Shown: in pieces, positions 11,564-22,576 of the stretch
How the letters are laid out: every line of letters begins with the position of its first letter
Position numbering within the stretch: the first letter of the stretch is position 1
From: Cornus controversa
Taxonomy: Eukaryota; Streptophyta; Magnoliopsida; Cornales; Cornaceae
Assembly: GCA_026545225.1 (NCBI GenBank)
Contig: CM048853.1
Location: 46,921,755-46,985,754, forward strand
Direction: 5' to 3'
Length of the DNA stretch: 64,000 bases
Position numbers and translations under genes: made by a program
The notes under the pieces: model-generated
Database searches by the model: none
What the model was told of the DNA's origin: nothing
The model's input: only the letters and a program-made list of their open reading frames with translations

Positions 11564-12675
11564 ATGTCGGAGCTTGCGGAGGATGTGCTCGACGACATTC
11601 TCTCCCGACTAACGGTGAAAGATCTTCTACGATTCAGGTGCGTTTCGAAACGATGGTGTGCCCTAATTGACTCACCTATGTTCATAAAATTGCAACTCAA
11701 TCGGTCACTTGAAACGAGAACGAATTTGAGTCTGATTTTTAGAGATTGCAATAAATTATCTTCGGTAGACTTTGATGTGCTTGATGACGTCTTGAAGCTT
11801 GGTGGTAGTGTCCAACGTTTAGACGTTGTAGAAGTTGAAAACCCCATCAAATCTGAACCCTTTAGTGTCTCTAGTGTAGAAGGTTCGTGCAATGGTTTGC
11901 TCTGTTTGCGTCGTTTGGTAGATGAAGCCATTGCCTTGTTAAATCCATCCACCAAGGAGTACAAAATTTTACCTCCAGCGCTATCTCACGATTGCGATTT
12001 CGAATCATATAATGGAATAGTGTATGATCCTGTCGGTGATGATACAAGGTGGTTATGATTGTGCATGGTTCCAATTTCTCCGAAGTAATGGTTTATGGTT
12101 TAAGATCGAATATGTGGAGGCGTATTTGTGAGTGTTTCAGTTATCACCTTTGCTCGTATTGGGAAACTTCGAACCCTCCTCCTCCTCCTGGTGTGCTCGT
12201 CAATGGTGCTTTGCATTGGTTAGCTTTTCGAGATAAGGTAGAAGTTTTGTTTAAAATTGTTGCTTTGGATCCTGTGGACGAGAAACACTGGGAATTGCAG
12301 ATGCCACAAGTTTCTAATTTTATATACACGAGGTTGGGGGTTTTAGGTGGATGTTTATGCGTATTTTATGATATATTTTTATATGGGGTGGATAATCATA
12401 TTGAATTATGGGTCATGAATGATTATAGGGTGGAGGAGTCATGGACAGAACTCTTCCGGATAAGCTTGTCGAATTTGAACTTCGAATTCATTAGGGAGTC
12501 GGGTTCATGGGTTTTGGCTTATTCTAAGAGCAGCAGGGAAGTTTTCTTGATGCAAGTGTTTGGTAATTTCATTTGGTATGACCTGAAAGAGAAAAGGGTT
12601 GTGAATCTCGACATTGATTCATTTAATCAGGTTGTTAATGTGGAAAGCCTTGTTAAGCTCAATCATTATCAATGA
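11564..12675 (+). pseudogene. F-box protein with FBA-type C-terminal region, single frameshift
   Basis: The start MSELAEDVLDDILSRLTVKD opens a canonical F-box (LRFRCVSKRWCALIDSPMF), which in intact proteins binds SKP1 of an SCF ubiquitin ligase. The F-box-associated region follows (GSCNGLLCL..., IALLNPSTKEYKILPP, GIVYDPVGDD). At about 12040 one base appears missing: the first frame stops at 12058, while the +1 frame continues as YKVVMIVHG..., VLVNGALHWLAF, IVALDPVDEKHWELQMP and SWTELFRISL, ending at 12675. Together the parts make about 370 residues, the normal length for this family. I chose the ATG at 11564 because it directly precedes the F-box; an in-frame ATG at 11438 would add 42 residues unlike the family. 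Confidence 0.88.
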
Positions 12676-14972
12676 CTTGCCATTCTATGAGGATGTCTGG
12701 TTCTCGGAGAGCTGTTAAGTTTCTACCAAAGCATGATTCTATTATGGTGACCGTAAGGATTTCGGGTGTTCTTAGAAATTCTGTGTTTTGCTTTGTTATG
12801 TTAAATATGTTTCAACCTCGTGATCATGGTCTCTAAATTATGATATATCCTTTTGTTGATTAGTGCTTTTAAGCTTTGCTAACTTACTCCTTCAAGGTCT
12901 TTTGTTCTTCTTTGGTTCTTAAAAAGAAACAGTTTGAGAAGGTTCAATTGTCCGAAATAAATTTCTACACTCGCGGATTTATCAACATCTAGTTCGTAAA
13001 AAGAACAAAATTCTTGTTGGCAATTATGTTTGGTCAAAAAATTCAATTATGAAAGAAAAACCTTTGTTGTTATTAGAAAAATGCTATATATACACACACA
13101 TACACTGGGAGTTATGGTGGATGTGTTGATCTTTTCTGTATCTTTTGAAGTTTGTAGCTTGTACAGTGTTAACCTAATGTGTATTTTCTCTTTTCTGTGT
13201 GAGGGTAGTATATCATGGCTGAGTTAGAATTTTCAAAATGTAATGGCGCTAATTTATTAGTTAGTTGTCCACATTTTGGCTTCCATATACATAGAGATTA
13301 TAAACTTACCTTGATTGGTAAAATCAACTTGAGTAACTTAAAGATAAAATATTTATTTTTGAGATTTAATACAAATTTAATTATCTTTTAATATGAAAAT
13401 TGACTTTCAAATTTATAGAACGGGATCTTTCACTTGAGAAAATGGCCCATTTTACCATTCAGCTTTACATGTATATTTTTAAATTTTCACTTTTCTTGCA
13501 AAAATGGTATATTAACAATAGCTTAAATCCTGTTTGGTAGTGGTTTTTGTTTTTGGTTTATTGTTCAAGACGTGTTTATGCTGAACATAAATATTGTTCC
13601 TTTAACTTACAAATGCTGCACATATTTTTTCAGAAAACATTGTTTGGTAATCTTGCTTTGTTTTTTTAAAAAATTGAATACAAAAAAAAAAAAAAAACAA
13701 TTGTTTGGTAAGTTCATTCCTTGAAGAGAGGCAAGTATGAAACTACGCATGTCTAATTTCATTCTCAGTTACTTTTTTCCATTTTGATTGATATGAGAGT
13801 GGCCTACCAAAAAAAATAGGACTACTTGTATCTTTAAAAAAAATAGGATATTCATTTGAAATTGAAATTATAAATTAATTAAATTTTATTACATTTTCAA
13901 AACTTCATCTTTTAGAATAAAAAATAAACCCCTTGTTTAACTCACTCGACACCTCTCTGACCATTTCTCTACACAACTCCGAAAGTCTCTAGAACTCTTC
14001 TTTCCCACAATCCTATGCAAAGTCCTTCTCAGTGCACGTGTTGCCCACGTGACGCAACCTCCTTTGGGGCGTACATAAATAGAAAAAAAGTAAAGAATAT
14101 CATTCATCCCAATTACCATATAATAACAGTAACTTTATGGTATTTCCTCTGCTTGCTAAAGTGGGAGGTGATGATTCAAGTCTCCTTAGGACAAATGGTG
14201 TGTGAGTTTTTTGTCTAAAAAAAAAATTACTACCTCAAACATCTAAGACTTGATAGCATATGAAAATACCAGCAAACATGTGAAATCCTGCTTAAAGTTG
14301 CATTTGGTTTATGAGCAGTTAATTAACTTCTATGATACTTAATCCATCATCAAAGTGACTATTTAAAAGGGCTAGTTTAGTGCACAAGAGTCTCACCCTA
14401 TAACGGAAATCCAAGTGGAGATGTTGTTTTTGAGGGTCCTACCCTATAGTTTACCTCTACACTGAGAGGTTATTTTTTATTTCAAATCCGTTATCAGTAT
14501 TTTATAATGGAACAACCTTACTATTGTGCCATTCAAAGTAACGATTTGAATAAGTTAAATTTGGTATTAACAAAATTTTATTAAAAAATGCTAGCATTTT
14601 CTCTCATTTTTGGAATGATTACAAGCTTGATCATCATGCCTTATGCCTCCCCATCCTTTCTTTTCCTTCCAACATTTTATACCAAACACAATATCTCATT
14701 TCCTTCTATTACCTTTTTCTTTTCTTTTCTTTTATTTTCCTTCCATTTCTCTCCCACCAAATTGGATTATTTAAAGTTTAAACAAATTTGAAAACATTAA
14801 TGAACTTACCCAACGATGTTTATGCTCCATTTGATAAGAGTAGGAGGATGCTTCATCTCTCCCTGCTTCTTCCATCTCTTTCCTTCCTTTCAAGCAAACA
14901 TTCTTCCTCTTTTCTGTATTCCTCTCAATCAAACAAAGCATTAAAGCCACTATAACTCACTATGTTTGTGTT
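12676..14972. other. 2.3-kb intergenic stretch
   Basis: No gene recognised. It contains three 'TGTTTGGTA' motifs between 13530 and 13715 (MITE debris), an A15 run near 13681, and two CACGTG G-boxes at 14034-14053 with no gene directly downstream. Confidence 0.4.
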
Positions 14973-16050
14973 CAGGGACGGAGCTAGGAATTAATTTCAG
15001 GGGCGCAATGAATATGATGAATTTTTTATTTATTACAACTAACAGTATAGAAAAGCAGAAAGCCAAAAAATATAAATGCAATAATTAAGATTCAAATACT
15101 ATGCCATTATTCTAAAAAATATGTAGTAAAAAAATTCAAAAATATAAAATATGAAAATTAAGTTCAAAAAATTGCAGTGAAATTTAAAGAACAAGAGAAA
15201 AAAAAAGAATAAGATGAGAAAAAATGTTATTACACATACATCATATATGAGTGTAAGAAGAGAAAAAAATTAAAAGAAGAATAAGGAAATGAAAAATGAA
15301 AGCACTTTAAAGAGGAAATTTATGATTTGATTGAAGAGAGAGAATGCAAATTTTTTTAAGGGATCAAAGAAACCCTAAAAACCCAATCAGTAAAAGAAAG
15401 AAAGAGTTGGAGAGATTTTTAGAAAAGGAGAATTTTAGGGGAGAAATTTTGTAAAATTTAAAAAATTACACAAATAGATACTGAAATAATTATATATACT
15501 AGATTAAAATTATATACTCCGGGACGGTAGAGTAGAAATTAATATGATAAAGTAGTCAAAATGAATGAACACATTCAATAAAAAAAAGATTTATTCTTTT
15601 TTTTTTTCTTTAGACACGACAATCAAATTTGGAGTTTTGGATTTGTTGAACAAAACATCAATCTGCCTTTGAGTTTGGATTGTAATTTCATTTTGATTCA
15701 ATTGAAGGAGTAAGTCTATTTATTTCTGGTTTTAAAGCCAGTAGCTCTAGCGGTCGACTCGGTTATATATATATATTGAGAGTGACCTTCGGCCCGGGGG
15801 ACTCTAAAAAGCTGAACAGTAAAAGTAAAAAAAGAAAGAAAGAGTTGGAAAGATTTTTAGAAAAGGAGAATTTTAGGGGAGAAATTTTGTAAAATTAAAA
15901 AAATTACACACTAAAATTAATATATGTATATAGATACTGAAATAATTATATATACTAGATTAAAATTATATAAAATTATATATATGTATATATATTGAGA
16001 GTGACCTTGGGCCCCGGGGTGGAGGAGAGCCCAAGGTGGCTCCGTCCTTG
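14973..16050. mobile_element. hAT-like MITE, 1,078 bp, exact 8-bp TSD
   Basis: TIRs are CAGGGACGGAGC (left) and GCTCCGTCCTTG (right). The flanking 8-bp duplication TTTGTGTT is exact (14965-14972 and 16051-16058), fitting hAT. A block of about 110 bp beginning AGTTGGAGAGATTTTTAG (about 15405) recurs at about 15845 as AGTTGGAAAGATTTTTAG, and the 'TTGAGAGTGACCTTSGGCCC' motif near the right end also occurs at 15776, so the right part was duplicated. Non-coding. A related truncated end (GGGCGGAGTCAAG) is seen at about 20475. Confidence 0.9.
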
Positions 16051-16642
16051 TTTGTGTTTTTAATACATTAAACAATAAAAGTTGAATATTCCTCCATTTT
16101 TCAATACTAAAAAAACGCATGCAAATGCACGTGCTTTAAGACCTTATTATAAAGTTAATCATGTGGCTAATTATAATACCAAAATTATGCTAGAAAAGAA
16201 TCAACATATAAAAAGGATAAGTGGAATGAGATGTTGATCTAAAATGTAGAGAAACAGACATATACAAATAATTAGTGTAGTACTCCATCATCATTCAACA
16301 ACAATATAGGGGCTGTTTGGAAAAGATTCCAATTCCAGATTTCTACTTTCAATTCCAAAATTTTGAAATTTATGTTAAGAAACAGGTTTGGTAACAGAAT
16401 TTTGTTTCTGAAATTTCAAAATTTAATGTTAAAATTTTGGAATTCATTAAGGTTATTTTGAAAGTAAAAATTTGTGGCTTTCAAAGTTGGATTCTATTTT
16501 AAGAATACTGTAGTGGAGCACTGTAGCAACTTAAAATTACGGAGACCATCTCGTTTATAAGAGAGCCCGTAAAAGTTACGCACAACATATATCAAAAATC
16601 CCTAAATCATATCTATCATCTCAGTCCGTCTTCCTCAAGCTC

Positions 16643-16721
16643 GTGGCAACTCCTCCATCTTCCTCAAGCTCGCCGCAACTCCTCCATCTTCCTCAAACTC
16701 GCATCACTGTGAATCACAGGT
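16643..16721 (+). pseudogene. Possible captured 5' exon
   Basis: A Ser/Pro-rich open stretch (ATPPSSSSSPQLLHLPQTR) ends at a plausible donor (AATCACAG|GTCCTC). It resembles the start of a transit peptide, but the codon at the expected start is GTG, not ATG, and the coding potential is weak. Confidence 0.3.
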
Positions 16722-17720
16722 CCTCTCTATCTCTCTGTTACAATTTTTTTGTGTCTTTTCCAAAAAAATTTCTTCTGAAAACCATTTTGCAGTCTCTGTT
16801 ACAATTTATATACATATATAGTCTATTGATCGTTCTCTATATCTATATGTGTACGTATTACCATGAATCAAATTCTTCTGTTTGGAATGTTTGTAAATGT
16901 TTATTGCATTCTGATTCATTTTGGTGTGACGGATGGTATAGTTTATGCTATAATCGATCTTAACATAATCAATAAATCATTTGAGGCCCTAATTCAATCA
17001 AATGATTTCTTCTACACTTGAGGCCCCTCAATTCCAAAGCTTTTCATAACTTTTCCCACCATAAATCCAATTAAGTTGTAATACAACCAAGAACTTCAGA
17101 CAAAAAGTTGTAACCTAGTGATTTTCTCACAGCATAGCAGAAAGTCATTCTACCCAAAAAAATATATATATATCTAGTAATACAAGCCCACAAGGTAAGG
17201 TGACAATTATCGCCATACATTCTCCATGTAAACCTTCTCATTTTTATGTCACTCTGCTCTCATATTCATTAGTTTTACCAAAAATCCAGGCCAGCAGAAA
17301 TCTTTAAATTTGGATCTTCTTTTACATTAGAAATATACGTTAAAATTTCTACTTGTGCTGTTTGATTGAATGGAAGCTATGTAATGTTTTTTTCTTGTTA
17401 GTTGAAGGTATTGACATCTTATATGAAGGCTGAACTGACATAATGAAATATTACGAGGAAATGAAAGAATAACAGGGTTTTGAGTTTGGACTGGATAATG
17501 ATGCTATGCATTTATCATTTTTTATGCTCTTGCATGTCTGGGACTGGTGCATTTATGCTACACATGCTGTAATGTTTCTATCCTGATTTTATTTATTTAT
17601 TTATTTTATGTTTTTCATTGTCTTCTATTCCTGATTTTCATCAGTAGAACTATATTATGGGGTGTTCTGGTAGAGTTGTCTGGTAAATGTTCTGAAGTAG
17701 TTGCTACATCATGCCTGCAG

Positions 17721-17877
17721 GTGAGGCTTGGGAAAATGTTGTGGAAGATGTTCTGGGGTTGGGCCCATTTTCAGATTATGAAAAACAAGGATTGGAAAGC
17801 CTCAAGCCAGAGCTCAAATCATCTGTCGAGAAAGAATCAAGTTTGCCAATCAGAGTTGAACCATTTTGGCTGATGCG
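17721..17877 (+). pseudogene. Captured exon, host gene not identified
   Basis: A good acceptor (GCCTGCAG|GT) opens a 51-codon frame that reads [20 protein letters not shown], then [20 protein letters not shown] and [12 protein letters not shown], closing at a donor (GATGCG|GTAGAG). The low-complexity-free composition, splice sites and lack of stops argue for a real exon. I do not recognise the parent protein. The surrounding TIRs suggest it was carried here by the element. Confidence 0.5.
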
Positions 17878-18671
17878 GTAGAGCATCTGTTCCCATTACG
17901 AAGAACCCATCACAATTTTTCATTTCTTTTACTAATGTTGTATGTCAAGTAAAGTTACTTGTTGCTTGAGCCATTGTCTTGTTATTCCAGTTTGAATAGC
18001 TTAAATTAGAATGAGTATTCTAATAATAATATCTGGTCTGTATTAGATTCAAGGTTCTTTTGTTACGTTACTCCCAAAATTGTCCACCCAATCGAAATAA
18101 AATCTCCCAAAGTTTGGACTATTTTGCGGATGATAATTATAGCTATTGTATTTCATTATATTTTGGGTTATACCTTTCTCGTTATTTTGACAAAGATGCA
18201 TGTGCAAACTGTAAATACTTGCAATCCTTGAAGTGCAACAAAATTTATTGTGAGCTCCACATTACTGAAACTCCTCAATTGAAATTAGAAATAGTCCAAA
18301 GTAGACAAGGCATGGTGACATTTGTTATCATATGCTATATGATTTTGTAACATAAAAATGTGAAGACAAATATGTACCTTTGCAATATTAAAACAAGGTT
18401 GTAATATGTATTGTTCATTTATGTAGTTTAAAATGACTTGGAACTATTTAACTCAAACACAATTTATAAACAAAGATATTATTATTTTTTAAAAAAAAAA
18501 TTTATTTTCAGTTATCAAACATATTTTCAGATTTCAGCTTTTAAAATTTTGACAGCAGATGACATTACAAAACAGATTCTGTTTTTGACAGAAATGGCAG
18601 CACAACTGAATTCTAGATTTCATTTTTCTGGAATCAGAAAATAGAATCCGACAGCTTTTCCAAACAGCCTC

Positions 18672-18913
18672 ATAGGAAATGACATCAAATCACAGATTTT
18701 TCATTCCAAGTAACAAAAACCCTATCCGTTCATATTTCAAAAGATACCACTCAATAAGTCTCATTCCCATAATCTCAATGTTTCATAATCTTATTTATCC
18801 TTAATCAACGTCCACATTCTATTACAATTCCTCTTCATTGGTGATTAAATACCGAACTAACTACCAACCTCAGTGAATTCCCACAATTATATCTTCTGGG
18901 TAAAGAGGTGAGC
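18672..18913. other. Spacer before the tandem repeats
   Basis: The segment 18868-18913 (GTGAATTCCCACAATTATATCTTCTGGGTAAAG..) is echoed at 19545-19590 on the other side of the tandem array, so the array and its flanks belong to one duplicated unit. Confidence 0.5.
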
Positions 18914-19072
18914 ATGACGGCCGACTCATTTGGCTCTGCTTTAGGGGATTATACCAAAGTAAATGTGTCAGTTTCGTTGCCGGATAAGGACCTTCTTCGA
19001 ACAAATCTCTCTCCTGAATTCTGCAGACCTCAATCATGTAGTTCAGATTCAGTTATATCATCATTTTGTTAA
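18914..19072 (+). CDS. Small ORF, 52 residues, unknown
   Basis: MTADSFGSALGDYTKVNVSV continues as SLPDKDLLRTNLSPEFC and ends in QSCSSDSVISSFC. Two downstream tandem copies keep the first ~50 codons free of stops (one ends at the same codon, the other runs on to 19514 with KFKFEISITT...). No family recognised. There is no separate promoter evidence; it might equally be an exon fragment. Confidence 0.3.
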   Translation: MTADSFGSALGDYTKVNVSVSLPDKDLLRTNLSPEFCRPQSCSSDSVISSFC

Positions 19073-19456
19073 ATTCAAATTGAAATTTCTATTACAACCG
19101 ACTCATTTGGCTCTGCTTTAGGGGATTATACCAAAGTAAATGTGTCAGATTCGTTGTCGGATAAGGATCTTCTTCGGACAAATCTTTCTCCTGAATTCTG
19201 CAGATCTCAATCATGTGGTTCAGATTCAGCTATATCATCATTTTGTTAAATTCAAATTTGAAATTTCTATTACAACCGACTCATTTGGCTCTGCTTTAGG
19301 AGATTATACCAAAGTAAATGTGTCAGTTTTGTTGCCGGATAAGGATCTTCTTCGGACAAATCTCTCTCCTGAATTCTGTACATCTCAATCATGTGGTTCA
19401 GATTCAGATATATATCATCATTTTGTTAAATTCAAATTTGAAATTTCTATTACAAC
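18921..19456 (+). repeat. Three tandem ~178-bp repeats
   Basis: Units start CCGACTCATTTGGCTCTGCT at 18921, 19098 and 19276, so the periods are 177 and 178 bp. The copies differ at few sites. Each contains the small reading frame described at 18914. Confidence 0.95.
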
Positions 19457-19602
19457 TAAATTGATAAGTGCTAAAATTAAACAAGATGATGAAGTGGATA
19501 AATTTGAATCGTAAGATTGAGGTCTGAACTAACTAACTAATCTATGAGAATTCCTACCATTGTATCTTCTGGGTAGAGATCGAGGTGAGCATGACCGCTG
19601 CC

Positions 19603-19662
19603 TTAAGCAACAAAGAGCAGGACTAGGACTAACTTTGGCTTCTTCATTATCAATCTGTACAT
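19603..19662 (-). pseudogene. Truncated paralogue of the secreted-peptide gene
   Basis: Minus-strand MYRLIMKKPKLVLVLLFVA then a stop matches the first 19 residues of the intact gene at 21483-21103, after which similarity ends and the sequence passes into the tandem-repeat block. The upstream region, including the TATA box at 19848-19840, is still alignable with that of the intact copy. Confidence 0.75.
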
Positions 19663-20299
19663 CTAGAAACCATTATTGAATAATGAGTAGTTAAAAGTGC
19701 TTAGAAGTGTTTTAGAAAACATAATATATATCATGAAATTTGAACTGAAATGGACTAATGAGAGAAGCTCTTGAACTACCTTATTTCCTTCTTTGAGTTA
19801 TTTGATAATGCTAGTGAATGTGAGGCTCTCAAGGAAGAGTATTTATAGGATATATTTAATGGGTTAATCATGATTAGTAGGATAGTTAGGTGAATGTGGG
19901 CACTAAGAGAGCACAAAATTATAGTGGAGTAATCACAATGTGTTGACTTCTTCATTGGAAGGAGGGTTAATGTGCGTGTCTAGGAAAGTCCATGCCAAAT
20001 AAGAATTAATGGTTAGGGTTTAAAATGTATTGAATTTATCAAAATGATTCAAGGTTTTGGGCTTTTATTTTATTTATTTATTTTTTATTCTAAAGATTTA
20101 TTATGTTTCCATTTTAGGGTTCAATTGAAGTGCCCCTTTGAACACAGTTTCCTTCACTAAATGCCAGCCAAGGTGATGATTTGTTGATGACAATAACATA
20201 GTGCCATTAATCTAATTAAATATATTAAGAAAACGACCATCTTGCATTATACATAAAAGCTCTATTAAAATATAGGAGTCAATTAGTTTCAGTCCTTAT
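19663..20299 (-). repeat. Duplicated promoter, copy A
   Basis: Matches 21484-22200 over most of its length: the AAATGGACTAATGAGAGAAGC, GAGAGCACAAAATNATAGTGG and AATTAAATATATTAAGAAAA blocks appear in the same order. It contains the TATA box CTATAAATA (minus strand, 19848-19840). Confidence 0.85.
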
Positions 20300-21102
20300 A
20301 GGCCTCCCATGGAAATCAAATCATTCACTTTTATTTTATTTTATTATTATTATTTGCATGGAATATAACTCATACAATGCATTGACTCTATTCTGATATT
20401 CATGATTGTATATCTAGAAACATTAATACCAAGTTTTAGCATGAGTTCGTGGCTTTGAATTGGCTACAGGCAAGGGCGGAGTCAAGATTACACACTGGAG
20501 AGGACTAAAAGTAAAAAAAATTGAAAATGAACATAATAATTTTTATAAGAAAGATATGTTATAAATATTAAAATATAGAACAAAAAAAAAGAAAGATATT
20601 TTCATAAATCAAGTACATCATAAATAGATACAAAAAATCAATTTATGCCCTTTATTTCAACACACAGTAAATACTCAAAATGCCCAAACTGGAAGTTGGA
20701 GTTGTAGTTGTATATAATATGCTCTGAATAGCATGTTAATGATTGAAAGCATAATTCAAGTTTTTGTTTTAATTACAATCTTGCTTTCAAATATGTGCAT
20801 ATATATGTGTATTTTAAAACACCAAACTATATCATACATGGACCTTTTATTTCCATATGGTTTAACACGAGCACACTGGGCCTACAGGCCATACACTCAT
20901 TACATATCACAAGACATAATGGAAACACACACAACACAGTAGTGATACTGATGTAATTATAATTAGCTTCATAGCATAACATATTCCTTAGATAACAAAC
21001 TTGCATCACAGCAGTGCAACATAATTATTTTTATAAACACCATCCTTATGGTGTACACACACACACACACATATGATTCTATACGTATATTCATATTGCA
21101 GC
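20300..21102. other. Spacer between the duplicated promoters
   Basis: Contains an isolated MITE-type end (GGGCGGAGTCAAGATTACAC, about 20475) and a short AC-repeat (about 21057-21071). No gene seen. The 3' UTR of the peptide gene presumably lies at its right edge. Confidence 0.4.
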
Positions 21103-21483
21103 TCAATGGGGAGGACGGCGATCGTATGGATAAACATGGTGAGTTTCAGTAGATGAACCCGAAGGATTAGCATAATTTCCATAATTGTTGTTCTCGTCAT
21201 TGTCACCATTGTTGGTCTTGTTACTGGTTCCATCTGTTGGCACTGAATCTCCATTCATACTAGACTTTCCGGGATTATCATTTGTCTTAACATCAGTTGC
21301 ACCATTGTTAACTCCATCTAACTTCTGACCAGTATGCGAATTTGTTATAAGTGGAGTTTCTGCATTTCCTTTCTTCTTCTCCTCCAAAACAAGCCTTCTG
21401 CTATCAGTTTTGAGGCACACCAAGGCCAAGGCAACCAAGAGCAGGACTAGGACTAACTTTAGCTTCATGATCAATCTGTACAT
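21103..21483 (-). CDS. Small secreted-peptide precursor, 126 residues
   Basis: The protein opens with a hydrophobic signal peptide (MKLKLVLVLLLVALALVCL; alternative first ATG five codons upstream, MYRLI). Then comes a hydrophilic middle rich in Asn, Gly, Ser, Thr and Asp, without cysteine clusters, and a short distinct C-terminus STETHHVYPYDRRPPH. Overall layout (signal peptide, variable region, conserved-looking Pro/His/Arg tail) is that of plant post-translationally processed peptide hormones. The tail loosely recalls RGF/GLV/CLEL peptides (DY..P....PP.HN) but lacks DY and the final Asn, so I do not assign a family. The upstream region is intact with a TATA box; a paralogue promoter lies 1.8 kb away. 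Confidence 0.65.
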   Translation of the reverse strand: MYRLIMKLKLVLVLLLVALALVCLKTDSRRLVLEEKKKGNAETPLITNSHTGQKLDGVNNGATDVKTNDNPGKSSMNGDSVPTDGTSNKTNNGDNDENNNYGNYANPSGSSTETHHVYPYDRRPPH

Positions 21484-21510
21484 TTAGAAACAATATTAAA
21501 AGTACTCAAG

Positions 21511-21573
21511 CTATGTTCGGCTGCATGAAATTCGGGTCTTGGCAAGACCCCAATTCCATGCAGCCGAATATAG
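21511..21573. repeat. 63-bp hairpin in the peptide gene leader
   Basis: CTATGTTCGGCTGCATGAAA.. pairs with ..CCATGCAGCCGAATATAG in a near-complete inverted repeat, about 28 bp upstream of the first ATG of the minus-strand peptide gene. It is absent from the paralogous promoter copy A. A partial copy (TTTCATGCAGCTGAATATAG) lies at about 21652-21671. Confidence 0.75.
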
Positions 21574-21795
21574 CCTGAAAAGTGTTTTTGAAAACATGAG
21601 GTATTATGAAATTTGAATTGAAATGGACTAAATAGAAAACCAAGATCCTAATTTCATGCAGCTGAATATAGTGTTTTTGAAGTTTGAAATTTGAATTGAA
21701 ATGGACTAATGAGAGAAGCTCTTGAAGTACCTTATTGCCTTCTTGGAGTTGCTTGATAATTATGAAGTCATGAATGTTGGGCATTGAAGGAAGAG

Positions 21796-21804
21796 TATTT
21801 ATAG
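21796..21804 (-). promoter_or_regulatory. TATA box of the peptide gene
   Basis: CTATAAATA on the minus strand, in the best conserved part of the duplicated promoter (copy A has the same at 19840-19848). It would place the transcript start near 21770 and leave a leader of roughly 280 nt. Confidence 0.6.
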
Positions 21805-22396
21805 GATATATATAATGGTTTAATCATGATTAGTAGGATTGTAAGGTGGTTGTGAGCACTAAGAGAGCACAAAATCATAGTGGAGTAATCACAATGTGTT
21901 GACCTCATTGGAAGGAGGGTTAATGTGCTTGTCTAGGAAAGTGGATGCCAAATAAGAATTAAGGGTTAGGGTTTCATATGCATTCTGAAGATTGATTATG
22001 TTTCCATTTTAGGGTTCAAATGAAGTGCCACTTTGAAAACAGTTTTCTTCACTTAATGCCAACAAAGGGTGATGATTGGTTGATGACAATAACATAGTGT
22101 CATTAATCTAATTAAATATATTAAGAAAACGACACCCTCTTGCAATGTGCATATATAAAAGCGCTATTAAAATATAGGAATCAATTAATTTCGGTCCTTT
22201 GAAAAGTTTTCCTTTTGGTCGAGTTCTGTTACCATCATTTTCATTGTCTGTTTGCTTGGTAAATTTTTCTGTTTTCAGTTTTTGAAATCTCATAACATTC
22301 AAAATTTTCTAAACGATCAATTTTCATTTTCAATAATAAAAAAAATCCAATGCCATACAAATCAAAGATAAATATTTAAAAAAAAAAAATCTTAAA

Positions 22397-22459
<63 letters not shown>
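22397..22459. repeat. (AC)n(AT)n microsatellite
   Basis: About 6 AC units followed by about 25 AT units. Confidence 0.98.
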
Positions 22460-22463
<4 letters not shown>

Positions 22464-22576
22464 TTAGTAATAGAATAATTATTGATATTTCTGGTTCGCT
22501 TATTAAAATGATGGTGATACGTTCTCTGATTTAGAGAGACTGAATCTCTCTTAATTTGAATTAGAGAGTCTAAATG

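Larger units (their letters stand above)
16309..18671. mobile_element. 2.4-kb inverted-repeat element carrying gene fragments
   Basis: Left end GGGGCTGTTTGGAAAAG; right end CTTTTCCAAACAGCCTC, its reverse complement except one base. Sub-terminal regions on both sides share A/T-rich 'AAATTTTGA' motifs. Flanks suggest at most ATA as target duplication, so the superfamily is unclear. No transposase. The interior holds exon-like pieces (see 16643-16721 and 17721-17877), so the element may have copied part of a host gene. Confidence 0.7.

Noticed and set aside
11488-11964. 158-codon minus-strand ORF
   Set aside because: Antisense shadow of the F-box gene, which has clear family motifs on the + strand.
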